Shown: positions 37,879 to 46,887 of the stretch, piece after piece
Position numbering within the stretch: the first letter of the stretch is position 1
How the letters are laid out: every line of letters begins with the position of its first letter
Assembly (NCBI RefSeq): GCF_900099805.1
Contig: NZ_FNDR01000005.1
Span: 434,001 to 498,000 of the forward strand
Direction: 5' to 3'
Origin: Variovorax sp. OV700
GTDB taxonomy: Bacteria > Pseudomonadota > Gammaproteobacteria > Burkholderiales > Burkholderiaceae_C
Length of the DNA stretch: 64,000 nucleotides
Program-made: the position numbers and the translations under genes
The notes under the pieces: generated by a model
Databases searched by the model: none
What the model saw: only the letters and a program-made list of their open reading frames with translations
What the model was told of the DNA's origin: nothing

Positions 37879-39108
37879 ATGCTTCACATTGCTCCACGCC
37901 TGAATCGAATCAAGCCGTCTCCCAGTTCCATGGCCGGACAGCGAGCGCGCGAGCTGCGCGCGATGGGTCGGGACATCCTCGGCCTTACCGCCGGCGAGCC
38001 CGATTTCGAGACGCCCGATCACATCAAGGAGGCGGCAATCCGAGCCATGGCGGCGGGCCAGACCCGGTACACGGATGTGGGCGGCACGCCGTTGCTGAAG
38101 GAGGCCATTGCAGGCAAGTTCCTGAACGAGAACGGACTGTCCTACGCGCCGAGCGAGATCATCGTCGGCACGGGCGCCAAGCAGGTGATCTTCAACGCGC
38201 TGATGTGCACGGTTGCAGCGGGCGACGAAGTCATCGTGCCGGCGCCTTACTGGGTGTCGTACCCCGACATCGCTTTGCTGGCCGGCGGCGTTCCGGTCTT
38301 CGTCGACTGTCCGGCGGCCATGGGTTTCAAGCTGCAGCCCGCGGATCTGGAGCGCGCCATCACCGGCAAGACGCGCTGGCTGATGCTGAACTCGCCGAAC
38401 AACCCGAGCGGGGCGACCTATACGCGTGCCGAGCTTCTGGCCCTGGCCGAGGTGCTCCGGCGCCACCCCCACGTCTGGATCTTGACCGACGACATCTACG
38501 AGCACTTGATCTACGGCGATGCCGAGTTCGCCACCATGGCCCAGGCTGCGCCCGACCTCAAGGACCGCACCCTGACGGTGAACGGCGTTTCCAAGGCCTA
38601 CGCGATGACAGGCTGGCGCATCGGCTACGGGGCGGGGCCTTCGGCATTCGTCAAGGCGATGGTCAAGCTCCAGTCGCAGAGCACTTCCGGGCCGAACTCC
38701 ATCGCCCAGGCCGCGGCCGTTGCAGCGCTCACGGGGCCGCAGGACACCATTGCCGCGAACCGGCGCGAATACGAGAAGCGGCGCGACATGGTGGTTGCGT
38801 CGCTCAATGCCATCGACGGCATCCGGTGCGATGTGCCCGACGGAGCGTTCTACATCTTCGCCTCATGCAGCGCATTGTTCGGCCTTCGCACACGCAAGGG
38901 CGTTGCAATCGAGAGCAGCGACGACTGGGTGATGCACCTGCTCGATTCGCAGGACCTGGCGGCGCTGCAGGGTAGCGCCTACGGCGTACCGACCCATTTC
39001 CGCATTTCTTTTGCCGCCAGCACACAACAGCTGCTGGAGGGTTGCCGCCGCATTGCGCAGGCGCGCGACGAACTTTCGGGCCAAGCCATCAACCGGGAAC
39101 TGCAATGA
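37879..39108 (+). CDS. PLP-dependent aspartate-type aminotransferase
   Basis: Class I aminotransferase (AAT-like, 409 residues). The PLP lysine is Lys239 in VNGVSKAYAMTGWRIGYG. SPNNPSGATY and LTDDIYEHLIY are also present. It belongs to the group covering aspartate, prephenate and related 2-oxo acid enzymes, so substrate cannot be assigned. It is the first gene of an operon with a Bug binding protein (ATGA overlap) and an RraA-like aldolase. That context suggests catabolism of an amino or oxo acid rather than housekeeping transamination. Confidence 0.87.
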   Translation: MLHIAPRLNRIKPSPSSMAGQRARELRAMGRDILGLTAGEPDFETPDHIKEAAIRAMAAGQTRYTDVGGTPLLKEAIAGKFLNENGLSYAPSEIIVGTGAKQVIFNALMCTVAAGDEVIVPAPYWVSYPDIALLAGGVPVFVDCPAAMGFKLQPADLERAITGKTRWLMLNSPNNPSGATYTRAELLALAEVLRRHPHVWILTDDIYEHLIYGDAEFATMAQAAPDLKDRTLTVNGVSKAYAMTGWRIGYGAGPSAFVKAMVKLQSQSTSGPNSIAQAAAVAALTGPQDTIAANRREYEKRRDMVVASLNAIDGIRCDVPDGAFYIFASCSALFGLRTRKGVAIESSDDWVMHLLDSQDLAALQGSAYGVPTHFRISFAASTQQLLEGCRRIAQARDELSGQAINRELQ

Positions 39109-40091
39109 AACTCCGACCACTCCTGAAGCTGCTGCCGGCTCTTGCCGCAGGCACCGTCTGGCTCGGCGCCGCCCAGGCGCAGGGTACAGATGCTTTTCCG
39201 TCGAAGCCGGTGAAGATCCTCGTCGGCTTCTCGCCCGGCGGATCCAACGACGTCGTGGCACGCCTGATTGCTCCGAAACTGGCGGAGGGCCTCGGCCAGC
39301 AGGTGCTGATCGAAAACCGCCCCGGTGCCGGCGGCAACATCGCTGCGTCGGCCATGCTCGGCGCGCCTGCGGACGGGCACACGTTGCTGATGTGCACCAC
39401 CGGAACCCTGTCGATCCAGCCGCACGTCCTGAAGAGCATGCCGTTCGATTCCGAGAAGGACATCGTGCCGGTCACGCAAATCATCTACGCACCCTACATG
39501 CTGATGGTCAATGCGACCCTTCCGGTGAAAAGCGTCAAGGAACTGGTCGCCTACGCCAAACAGAAGCCGGGCGAGATCAACTTCGCTTCATCGGGCACGG
39601 CCACGGGTGGGCATCTTGCGGGCGAGATGCTGAAGAGCCGCGCCGGCATCGACATCGTTCACGTGGCCTACAAGGGCACCGGCCAGGCCATGACCGATCT
39701 CATCGCAGGCCAGGTCTCGATGATCTTCGATCAGCCCGTCAGCTCGATGCAGTACGCGCGCGCAGGCAAGCTCCGCGCGCTGGCCGTGGCCAGTTCGCGC
39801 CGGCTGGCCGCCTTTCCCGACATTCCGACCGTGATGGAAGCCGGCGTTCCCGACTTCGAACCCGTGACATGGGCAGGCATTTGCGCGGCGAAGAACACAC
39901 CGCCGGCCGTCGTGGAGCGCATCCAGCGCGAAGTCGCCAAGGTGCTCGCGATGCCTGAGATCTCCAAGCGGCTCGCCGCCGACGGCCTGGAGCCTGTAGG
40001 AAGCACCCCCGAGCAGTTCCGCGCCTTCCTGGCTGCGGACAAGCGCAAATGGGGCCGCGTCGTGAAAGACGCCGACGTCAAGGCCGAGTAA
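39105..40091 (+). CDS. Bug/TctC-family periplasmic binding protein
   Basis: Tripartite tricarboxylate-type solute receptor of 328 residues with a signal peptide (about 1-26, ending AAQAQ). Family signatures: KPVKILVGFSPGGSNDVVAR, IENRPGAGGNIAA and a C-terminal Bug domain. No tctA/tctB is adjacent, so it is an orphan receptor of the type abundant in Bordetella and Comamonadaceae. Ligand unknown; a carboxylate linked to the flanking aminotransferase and aldolase is likely. Confidence 0.9.
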   Translation: MKLRPLLKLLPALAAGTVWLGAAQAQGTDAFPSKPVKILVGFSPGGSNDVVARLIAPKLAEGLGQQVLIENRPGAGGNIAASAMLGAPADGHTLLMCTTGTLSIQPHVLKSMPFDSEKDIVPVTQIIYAPYMLMVNATLPVKSVKELVAYAKQKPGEINFASSGTATGGHLAGEMLKSRAGIDIVHVAYKGTGQAMTDLIAGQVSMIFDQPVSSMQYARAGKLRALAVASSRRLAAFPDIPTVMEAGVPDFEPVTWAGICAAKNTPPAVVERIQREVAKVLAMPEISKRLAADGLEPVGSTPEQFRAFLAADKRKWGRVVKDADVKAE

Positions 40092-40111
40092 GAACGAGAA
40101 CGAGAGAGACG

Positions 40112-40798
40112 ATGAACCAGCTTCCCGATATCGTGCGCGACTTCGAACGCGTTTCCTCCGATCTGGTCCGGCAGGCTTCGGCTTTCCAGCCCGCCATCCT
40201 TGCCGACGTTGCGGGTCGCCGAGGCGCGCTGCACGGCCGCATCCGGGCCTTGCGCCACCGGATGAAGCTGGCCGGCAGCGCGCTCACGGTGGAAGTGCGG
40301 CCGGGCGACAACCTGATGATCCACGCCGCCATCGCGCTGGCAAAGCCCGGCGACGTGCTGGTGATCGATGGCAAGGGTGATCAGAGCGCCGCCCTGATGG
40401 GCACGATCATGATGACCGCCTGCCGGCAGCTCGGCATTGCCGGCGTGGTGATCGATGGCGCGGTGCGCGACAGCGCCGAGATCGACGTGATGGACTTTCC
40501 CGTTTTCTCGGTCGGCACCAATCCCAATGGCCCGACCAAACTGGCCCCAGGGCGGATCGGGCACACGGTGTCCGTGGGCGGCGTGGCCGTCCGTTCGGGC
40601 GACCTGATCGTGGGCGACGCCGACGGCGTGGTGGTGGTCGAGCGGGAAAAGGTTGAAGCGTTCATTCGCGCGGCGAAATTGAAGGTCGAGGAAGAAGCCG
40701 CGCGCGTCGAGGCCATCGCGAGGGGCGACACGACGGCCAAGTGGCTGGTGGCTTCCCTGCGCAAGGCGGGCGTGCTCAAGGAACACGAGACGCTCTGA
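40112..40798 (+). CDS. RraA-like / HMG-aldolase family protein
   Basis: The 228-residue member of the RraA superfamily, which includes 4-hydroxy-4-methyl-2-oxoglutarate / 4-carboxy-4-hydroxy-2-oxoadipate aldolase and oxaloacetate decarboxylase. The pyruvate and metal site segments are recognisable: GDVLVIDGKGDQSAALMG, GVVIDGAVRDSAEID and GDLIVGDADGVVVV. Together with the aminotransferase and binding protein, an aldolase role in 2-oxo acid breakdown is more likely than RNase E regulation. The ATG at 40112 has a GAGAGAGA ribosome site. Confidence 0.85.
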   Translation: MNQLPDIVRDFERVSSDLVRQASAFQPAILADVAGRRGALHGRIRALRHRMKLAGSALTVEVRPGDNLMIHAAIALAKPGDVLVIDGKGDQSAALMGTIMMTACRQLGIAGVVIDGAVRDSAEIDVMDFPVFSVGTNPNGPTKLAPGRIGHTVSVGGVAVRSGDLIVGDADGVVVVEREKVEAFIRAAKLKVEEEAARVEAIARGDTTAKWLVASLRKAGVLKEHETL

Positions 40799-40964
40799 TT
40801 CAGCGAACGTGCAGTGCCGCGTGGAACGCTCCGTCTCCCGAAGTCTTTAACCGAAAGTATTCAAGCCGTTGGCCGTCGCGAGGTTGCGACAAAAATGGCG
40901 AAAAAGTAACCATCTGTATGGTTAAATCGGCAGAAATATCGCGAAAGAGGACGAGGGAAATTCC

Positions 40965-41636
40965 ATGAAGCTGCTGCTGAGCATCGTGTGCGCCGTTGTT
41001 GCATTGGCCGGGTGCGTCAGCACGCCGCCGCCGACTCCGACGCAGCCCGGAACAGGATCAGGCCTGTCTTATGTGCCCATGGTGGCCATGGAGGGTGTCG
41101 ACAAGGCCCGCTATGACAGCGACGTGGCCGATTGCCGCACTGCGGCAATGCGGATCACCGCGCGTAGCGAGTCTGGCGACGCCATGTGGCTGGCATTGGG
41201 CCTGGGCCTGATCACGGTGCATGGCCAGGGCATCGTCGCTGCGGCTTCGTACACGGGCATTTCGGCAGCGGCGATCGACATGTCTTACCGGCCCGATGCC
41301 AGCCTGATTGCCGAGCATCAGCAGATCGCGCTGGTGCACTGCATGGCCAAGCGCGGCTACCGCAATCTCGACCCCAACGTGCGCGACACGTTCTACGGCC
41401 ATGCCTTCAACCCGGAGGTCGTACTGGCGCCGCGCAGGACTGGCGTGGACACCTACAACGCCGAAATTCTTGCCAAGGCCGGCCAATGCAGCATTCAGCC
41501 GCGGGCTGAACTGACGGCCAAGGGCCCGGGCTACGAGTCGTACAGCGTGCCGTGTTCGAACGGCGCCACCTTGGCGGTGCGCTGCGAATTCGGCAAGTGC
41601 CGCGTGCTGGGGCAGCCGGCTATTCGCCGCTCCTGA
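40965..41636 (+). CDS. Putative outer-membrane lipoprotein
   Basis: The 223-residue protein has a type II signal (MKLLLSIVCAVVALAGC) with a lipobox LAGC. A Pro/Thr-rich spacer follows, then a domain with a glycine-rich hydrophobic segment (LGLGLITVHGQGIVAAASYTG) and paired cysteines. I do not recognise the family. It is monocistronic, with a 166-bp AT-richer gap upstream that probably holds its promoter. Confidence 0.75.
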   Translation: MKLLLSIVCAVVALAGCVSTPPPTPTQPGTGSGLSYVPMVAMEGVDKARYDSDVADCRTAAMRITARSESGDAMWLALGLGLITVHGQGIVAAASYTGISAAAIDMSYRPDASLIAEHQQIALVHCMAKRGYRNLDPNVRDTFYGHAFNPEVVLAPRRTGVDTYNAEILAKAGQCSIQPRAELTAKGPGYESYSVPCSNGATLAVRCEFGKCRVLGQPAIRRS

Positions 41637-41684
41637 AGCTCGCACATGCCGGGCCGCGAGCGCGGGCAACCGGCGCTCGCCTGA

Positions 41685-42494
41685 TCACTTGATGATCATG
41701 CCCTTGAGCGCAGGGTCGGCGGGAGGTGCCTTGAGCTTCATGTCGCGCAGCGTCTTCATCAGCAGCCGGGCAATCATGAGATTGCGATGCCGCTTGTGGT
41801 TGGCGGGTATCACGTACCACGGCGCGTGCTCGGTCGAGGTTGCGCGCAGAGCCTTGTCGTAGGCCTCCTGGTAGACGTTCCACTTGGTGCGCACCTCGAG
41901 GTCGCCCATGCTGAACTTCCATTGCTTGCCGGGCGTGTCGATGCGGGCCTGCAGACGTTCGCGCTGCTCGTCCTTGTCGATGTGAAGCATGCACTTGACG
42001 ACGGCCGTGCCGGTCTCGACCAGCAGACGCTCGAAATCATTGATCTGCGCATAGCGCCGCCTGGCCTCGGCCTTGTCGATCCAGCCCTCGACCACGGGCA
42101 CCAGCACGTCTTCGTAGTGGCTGCGGTTCCACACCGCGATTTCGCCCGCGCGAGGCACGACCGCATGGCAGCGCCAGAGATAGTCGTGTGCGCGTTCGTC
42201 GTCGCTCGGCGCCTTGAAGGCCGTGACCCGGACACCCAGCGGAGAAGTGCGCGAAAAAACCCAGCGCACGGTGCCGTCCTTGCCGCTGGTGTCCATGCCT
42301 TGCAGCACCAGCAAGACCTTGCGGCGGCCCTCGGCATGCAACAGGTCCTGCATTTCGTCGAGTTCGACCGCGAGGGCGTCGATCTCTGCGACCTGCGCGG
42401 CTGTGTTTCCCTCCAGAAAGGGTGTTTCGCCGGGGCTTACCTGCGAGAGTTTGAACGTGTTGCCATCGACGCGGTATTTCTTGAGGTTGGCCAT
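41685..42494 (-). CDS. ppk2: PPK2-family polyphosphate:nucleotide phosphotransferase
   Basis: Uses polyphosphate to phosphorylate nucleoside mono- or diphosphates. The 269-residue product has one PPK2 domain with Walker A VLQGMDTSGKDGTVRWV, lid/Arg segments, and Walker B AVWNRSHYEDVLV. Sequence style around Walker A resembles the class III enzymes that act on AMP and ADP; the class is my inference. The ATG at 42494 opens the frame at MANLKKYRVDG. Confidence 0.88.
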   Translation of the reverse strand: MANLKKYRVDGNTFKLSQVSPGETPFLEGNTAAQVAEIDALAVELDEMQDLLHAEGRRKVLLVLQGMDTSGKDGTVRWVFSRTSPLGVRVTAFKAPSDDERAHDYLWRCHAVVPRAGEIAVWNRSHYEDVLVPVVEGWIDKAEARRRYAQINDFERLLVETGTAVVKCMLHIDKDEQRERLQARIDTPGKQWKFSMGDLEVRTKWNVYQEAYDKALRATSTEHAPWYVIPANHKRHRNLMIARLLMKTLRDMKLKAPPADPALKGMIIK

Positions 42495-42546
42495 GAACCC
42501 GGGCTCCGTGCAAAGACACGCAGCGTACGCGATCGGCCGCGGGCGA

Positions 42547-42981
42547 TCAGCGATCGGTGTCGTCGGGATCGATGGACGCGCTCCAGCGGTTGTCCCAATC
42601 GGCATGCCGTGCCGCACCGTCGAGCTCGCGTCGGTCGCGCTTGGTCGGCCGGCCCTGCACGATGGCCAGTGCCGGTTCGCTGCCCATGCGGCGTTGCTCG
42701 CGCATCTCGGCCTGCGCCGCAATGCTCTCCGGCGTTTCTTCATAAAGCTGCTGCGCTACGGGCGCCGGCCCGCGCTGGCCGCTCAAGCCGCGCACCCTGA
42801 CCGTGCGCGTCACGGCGCCCAGGCGTATGGCCACGGTGTCCCCCGCCTTGACCTCCCGGGACGCCTTGGCGATGTCGCCGTTGACCTGTATCCGGTTTTT
42901 GCCGATTTCATCCGCAGCCAGGGATCGCGTCTTGAAGAAGCGGGCGGCCCAGAGCCATTTGTCGATGCGCAAGCGATCCAT
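42547..42981 (-). CDS. S4-domain RNA-binding protein (Hsp15-like)
   Basis: The 144-residue protein has an N-terminal S4 domain (RIDKWLWAARFFKTRSLAAD) as in heat-shock protein 15, which binds stalled 50S subunits carrying nascent chains. The C-terminal part is charged and low in complexity. It starts 2 bp after the stop of the tctE-like kinase and may be co-transcribed with that pair. Confidence 0.88.
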   Translation of the reverse strand: MDRLRIDKWLWAARFFKTRSLAADEIGKNRIQVNGDIAKASREVKAGDTVAIRLGAVTRTVRVRGLSGQRGPAPVAQQLYEETPESIAAQAEMREQRRMGSEPALAIVQGRPTKRDRRELDGAARHADWDNRWSASIDPDDTDR

Positions 42982-42983
42982 AT

Positions 42984-44405
42984 TCAAGAATTGTGGCGGT
43001 AGACCGGGAGCCGCACGACAGCGTCGAGCCCGACCACCTGTGCGGAATTTTCCTGCACGCTGCGGTTGTCCAGGCTGATCCGTCCGCCCAGGGCGAGCAC
43101 GATCTCGCGGCAGATTGCAAGGCCCAGCCCGGAGCCGCTGGCCGTGTCGCCGGCGGCGAAGGGCGCGAACAGGCGCTGGCGCAGTTCGGCCGAAATGCCA
43201 GGGCCCTCGTCGCGCACCGTCAGAACGGCTTCGTTCTCGTCGGAGCGCACCATGACGGAGAGCGCGCCGCCCCGCGGGCTCTGCTTGATGGCGTTGTGCA
43301 GCAGGTTGCGCGTGAGCTCCTGCAGCATCCACTGGTGCGCGCGCACCGTCACGGGGTGGTCGATGTCCAGCTCGAAATCGAGCGACTTGTCTGCGATCAG
43401 TGGTGAGAGGTCCAGCGCAATCTGCCGCACCACCTCGCCGAGTTCCAGCGGAACCGATTCCGGCTGCTGCCGCAGCTGCTCGACCTTGGCGAGCGACAGC
43501 ATCTGGTTGGCGAGCGTGGTGGCACGCTCCACCGTCTGGCTGATTTCGCGGAGCGCCTGTTCGGGCGCCACATCGCCGCGCCTTGCCGACTGCACCTGCG
43601 CCTTCAGGACGGCCAGCGGCGTGCGCAACTGATGGGCACTGTCGCGCACGAAGCGCTTCTGGTGGTCGAGCAGGCGCTGCAGCCGGCCCATGACCTCGGT
43701 GGTGGCGTCGACCAGCGGCCGTAGTTCACGCGGGGCATCGGGCGCATCGATGGGCGACAGGTCGTCGGCCGCACGCTTCTCGATGGCTTCGCCGAGCTCC
43801 CGCACCGGCCGCGTGGCGCGCTGCACCACCAGCACCGTGACCAGCGCGATGACGCCCATCAGCAGCAGCTGCCGCCACAGCATGTCGACGAGCAGCTTGC
43901 GCACCAGCGTTTCGCGCAGCTCGAGGGTTTCGGCCACCTGCACCACGGCCATGCCGCGGCCGCGGCCGCTGGACACGGGTTGCAGCAGCACCGCCATCCG
44001 AACGGGCTGGTCGCGAAAGCGCGCATCGTAGAAATCGACCAGCGCCGAATAGGCTCCGCGATCGGGGATGCGGCCACGCCAGAACGGCAGTTCGGCAAAG
44101 CCCGAAACCATCTCGCCATCGAGCGCCGAAACCCGATAGAAAAGCCGGCTGCGGTTGTCCGCCTCGAAGGCTTCCAGCGCGGAGTAGGGCACGATGGCGC
44201 GCAGCCGCGCCCCGTCGTCGTAGCCTTCGACGTCGAGCTGCTCGCCGATGGTCTTGGCCGACGCGAGCAGCGTGCGGTCGTAGGCGGTGGTGGCTGCGGC
44301 CAGGCTCTGCCGGTACAGGCTCACGCTGTTGATCACGATGAAAATGGCCACCGGCGCGAGAATGCCGAACAGCAGCCTCGCGCGCAGCGACAAGGCCGCC
44401 TTCAT
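42984..44405 (-). CDS. tctE: TctE-type sensor histidine kinase
   Basis: Inner-membrane kinase of 473 residues. TM1 is at about 9-28, then a periplasmic sensor domain (about 30-165), TM2 (about 175-195), HAMP, the phospho-acceptor motif DSAHQLRTPLAVLK, and the ATPase N box (RNLLHNAIKQSP), G1 (RDEGPGIS) and G2 (GSGLGLAI). The ATGA overlap with the response regulator and the divergent tctCBA operon indicate control of tricarboxylate uptake. Confidence 0.92.
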   Translation of the reverse strand: MKAALSLRARLLFGILAPVAIFIVINSVSLYRQSLAAATTAYDRTLLASAKTIGEQLDVEGYDDGARLRAIVPYSALEAFEADNRSRLFYRVSALDGEMVSGFAELPFWRGRIPDRGAYSALVDFYDARFRDQPVRMAVLLQPVSSGRGRGMAVVQVAETLELRETLVRKLLVDMLWRQLLLMGVIALVTVLVVQRATRPVRELGEAIEKRAADDLSPIDAPDAPRELRPLVDATTEVMGRLQRLLDHQKRFVRDSAHQLRTPLAVLKAQVQSARRGDVAPEQALREISQTVERATTLANQMLSLAKVEQLRQQPESVPLELGEVVRQIALDLSPLIADKSLDFELDIDHPVTVRAHQWMLQELTRNLLHNAIKQSPRGGALSVMVRSDENEAVLTVRDEGPGISAELRQRLFAPFAAGDTASGSGLGLAICREIVLALGGRISLDNRSVQENSAQVVGLDAVVRLPVYRHNS

Positions 44406-45082
44406 GGCTCCGCGCGCAAGAGATAGCCCAGTCCGCGCAGCGTCATCAGCGCGGCACCGGTGCCCACGAGCTTCTTGCGAAGGCGATACACCACCACCTC
44501 GACAGCCTCGTATTGCACGTCGGTCTCGCCCGGAAACACGAGCTCGAAAAGCCGTTCCTTGCTGACCGCATGGCCCGGCTTCATCATCAGCGCCTTGAGC
44601 AGCGCCAGTTCGCGCGGCGTGAGTTCCAGGATGCCGCCGCGGTGGTAGATGGCGCCGCTTTCGGGCTCGAAACGCAGGCCGCCGACCTCCTGTGGATTGA
44701 GGATTACGTCGGCGCCGGCGTTCTGGTGGCGCCGTCGCAGGGCGCGGATGCGCGCTTCGAGCTCATCGAGGTCGAAGGGCTTGGGCAGGTAGTCGTCGGC
44801 ACCGGCATTCAGGCCCATGATGCGGTCGCCCACCGTGCCGCGGGCGGTCAGCAGCAGCACGGGCGTGCGCAGTCCCGCGGCGCGCGCCTCGGCCAGCACC
44901 TGGAGGCCGTCCAGGTTCGGCAGGCTCAGGTCGAGCGCCACCACGTCCGGCTCCAGGGCGCGCCATTGCTCGACGGCCAGGGCGCCATCGCCGCAGATGC
45001 GCACGTCGATCTTGCTGCGGGCGAGGGCGCGCTGCAGGGTGACCTGCATCGAGGGATCGTCTTCAACCAGCAGCAGCTTCAT
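44402..45082 (-). CDS. tctD: TctD-type OmpR-family response regulator
   Basis: The 226-residue regulator has a receiver domain (phospho-acceptor Asp51 in VVALDLSLPN; acidic pair EDDPS at the N-terminus; conserved Lys in DDYLPKPFD) and a C-terminal OmpR winged helix from about residue 125. It is divergent from tctC; the 127-bp region 45083-45209 should carry both promoters and its binding sites. Confidence 0.94.
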   Translation of the reverse strand: MKLLLVEDDPSMQVTLQRALARSKIDVRICGDGALAVEQWRALEPDVVALDLSLPNLDGLQVLAEARAAGLRTPVLLLTARGTVGDRIMGLNAGADDYLPKPFDLDELEARIRALRRRHQNAGADVILNPQEVGGLRFEPESGAIYHRGGILELTPRELALLKALMMKPGHAVSKERLFELVFPGETDVQYEAVEVVVYRLRKKLVGTGAALMTLRGLGYLLRAEP

Positions 45083-45209
45083 GGACGTGGAGGGGGCAAT
45101 GGTACTTCGGTGTTTTCCCCAGTCCGGTGGACAGCCAACTGACAGCGGGGCGGCGCATGATAGCGGCTCAGGTCCAAGTCAGGTTTTCTTTAGTTACCAG
45201 GAGACATCG

Positions 45210-46169
45210 ATGCGTCGCGACACCTTTTTGAAGTCATTGGCCGCGCTGGCCGCCGCCGGAGCGCTGCCGTTGTCGGCGCGCGCCGCAGCCAACGTCAAGA
45301 TGATGATTCCAGCCAACCCGGGCGGTGGCTGGGACACCACGGGCCGCGCGCTGGGCAAGGCATTGACCGAAGCCAAGCAGGCGGACACGGTCACCTATGA
45401 CAACAAGGGCGGCGCCGCCGGCGCACTGGGCCTGGCCCAGTTCGTGAACGGCTCCAAGGGCGATCCGAATGCGCTCATGGTGATGGGCTCCGTCATGCTC
45501 GGCGGCATCATCACCGGCAAGCCGCCGGTCAATCTTTCGCAGGCCACGCCCATTGCGCGCATGACCACCGAATACAACGTCTTCGTGCTGCCGGCCAATT
45601 CGCCGTTCAAGACCATGAAGGACGTGGTCGATCAGCTCAAGAAAGATCCCGGCAGCGTCAAGTGGGGCGGCGGTTCGCGCGGCTCCACCGAGCACATTGC
45701 CGCGGCCATGATCGCGCAGAAGTCCGGCGCCGATCCGTCCAAGATCAACTACGTGGCCTTCCGGGGCGGCGGCGAGGCCACGGCGGCCATTCTGGGCGGC
45801 AACGTCACCATCGGCGGCAGCGGCTACAGCGAGTTCGCCGAGTACATCGCCGCCGGCAAGATGAAAGCCGTCGCCGTCACGTCCGCCCAGCGCCTGCCGG
45901 GCATCAACGTGCCCACGCTCAAGGAGCAGGGCATCGATGTCGAGATCGGCAACTGGCGCGGCGTCTACGGCGCCCCCGGCATCACCGCCGAGCAGCGCAA
46001 GGCGCTGACCGACATGGTGCTGGCTGCCCTCAAGAGCCCGTCGTGGGCCGAATCGCTCAAGAAGAACGACTGGACGCCGGCCGTGCTTTCGGGCGAGGCT
46101 TTTGCCAAGTTCGTCGACGACGACTTCGCCAGCCTGCGCGCCATCATGGCCAAGTCCGGAATGATTTGA
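45210..46169 (+). CDS. tctC: TctC, tricarboxylate-binding receptor
   Basis: Periplasmic binding protein of the tripartite tricarboxylate transporter (319 residues). The signal peptide is about 1-26 (LPLSARA). The ligand loops are IPANPGGGWDTTGRAL and YDNKGGAAGALGLAQF. An AGGAG ribosome site precedes the ATG. Gene order tctC-tctB-tctA matches the Salmonella citrate system; the exact tricarboxylate is not readable from sequence. A 180-bp gap with a repeat-like element separates it from tctB. Confidence 0.93.
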   Translation: MRRDTFLKSLAALAAAGALPLSARAAANVKMMIPANPGGGWDTTGRALGKALTEAKQADTVTYDNKGGAAGALGLAQFVNGSKGDPNALMVMGSVMLGGIITGKPPVNLSQATPIARMTTEYNVFVLPANSPFKTMKDVVDQLKKDPGSVKWGGGSRGSTEHIAAAMIAQKSGADPSKINYVAFRGGGEATAAILGGNVTIGGSGYSEFAEYIAAGKMKAVAVTSAQRLPGINVPTLKEQGIDVEIGNWRGVYGAPGITAEQRKALTDMVLAALKSPSWAESLKKNDWTPAVLSGEAFAKFVDDDFASLRAIMAKSGMI

Positions 46170-46174
46170 ACCTC

Positions 46175-46300
46175 GGTCGCCCCCAGTCTTCGCGCACTTC
46201 GTGTCGCTACGCCAACCCCCTACCGGGGGGGCAACACCAGCGGCCCGGCAAAGCCCGTTCCGCGGTGTTTCTGGAAGGGGATGGGGGCTCTTTCGCTAGT
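46175..46300. repeat. Repeat-like intergenic element between tctC and tctB
   Basis: A G+C-rich stretch with a CCCCC-TACC-GGGGG hairpin (46216-46229) followed by GGCAACACCAGCGGCCCGGC and CGCGGTGTTTCTGGAAGGGG. I recognise this wording as a dispersed intergenic sequence in Comamonadaceae genomes. Only one copy lies in the window, so repetition cannot be shown here. It could lower expression of tctBA relative to tctC. Confidence 0.5.
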
Positions 46301-46349
46301 GTGACCTTTCAATGGGTCCCATTCCTTTCCCTGACTGTGGGAGCAAAAA

Positions 46350-46886
46350 ATGACAACTCCAGAATCCTCGGTCTCACCGCAACCCGCGGCCATCTGGCCG
46401 CAAACCCTGGTCGGCGTCGGCGTGCTGCTGACCGGCCTGGCGCTGGCTTTCGGCGCCATCGGCATTCCTTCCGAAGCCGGCTATGGCGGCGTCGGCCCTA
46501 ACTTCCTGCCCTGGCTGGTGTCGGGCGTGCTCACGCTGTGCGGCGGCTGGATCCTGTGGGAAGCACGCAGCGGCGGCTTTCGTGAGCTCGATGCACCCAC
46601 GGGCGCCGAGCAGGCCTATTGGCCGGGTTTCGTCTGGGTGTCGGCAGGCCTGCTGCTCAATGCGGCGCTCATCACCCAACTCGGCTTCATCCTGAGCTGT
46701 ACGCTGTGCTACGTGATGGCGGTGCAGGGCTTGCGCCGCGCCAGCGGACAGCCTTCGGCCAATCTGCCGCGAACCTGGGCCATCGATTTGCTGACCGGCG
46801 CGCTCATTGCCGCACCCGTGTTCTGGATGTTCACCAAGTTCCTGGCCATCAACCTGCCGGGCCTCACCACCACCGGTTGGATCTGA
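46350..46886 (+). CDS. tctB: TctB, small membrane subunit
   Basis: The 178-residue protein has four predicted membrane helices (about 20-40, 50-68, 95-115, 150-170) and the TctB domain. It pairs with TctA in the sodium-dependent transporter. The ATG has a GGGAG ribosome site. It ends 1 bp before the tctA start. Confidence 0.92.
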   Translation: MTTPESSVSPQPAAIWPQTLVGVGVLLTGLALAFGAIGIPSEAGYGGVGPNFLPWLVSGVLTLCGGWILWEARSGGFRELDAPTGAEQAYWPGFVWVSAGLLLNAALITQLGFILSCTLCYVMAVQGLRRASGQPSANLPRTWAIDLLTGALIAAPVFWMFTKFLAINLPGLTTTGWI

Positions 46887-46887
46887 C

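Noticed and set aside
40112-40798. True RraA, regulator of RNase E
   Set aside because: The operon context with a transaminase and a solute receptor, and the longer protein (228 residues versus about 160), favour the aldolase branch of the family.
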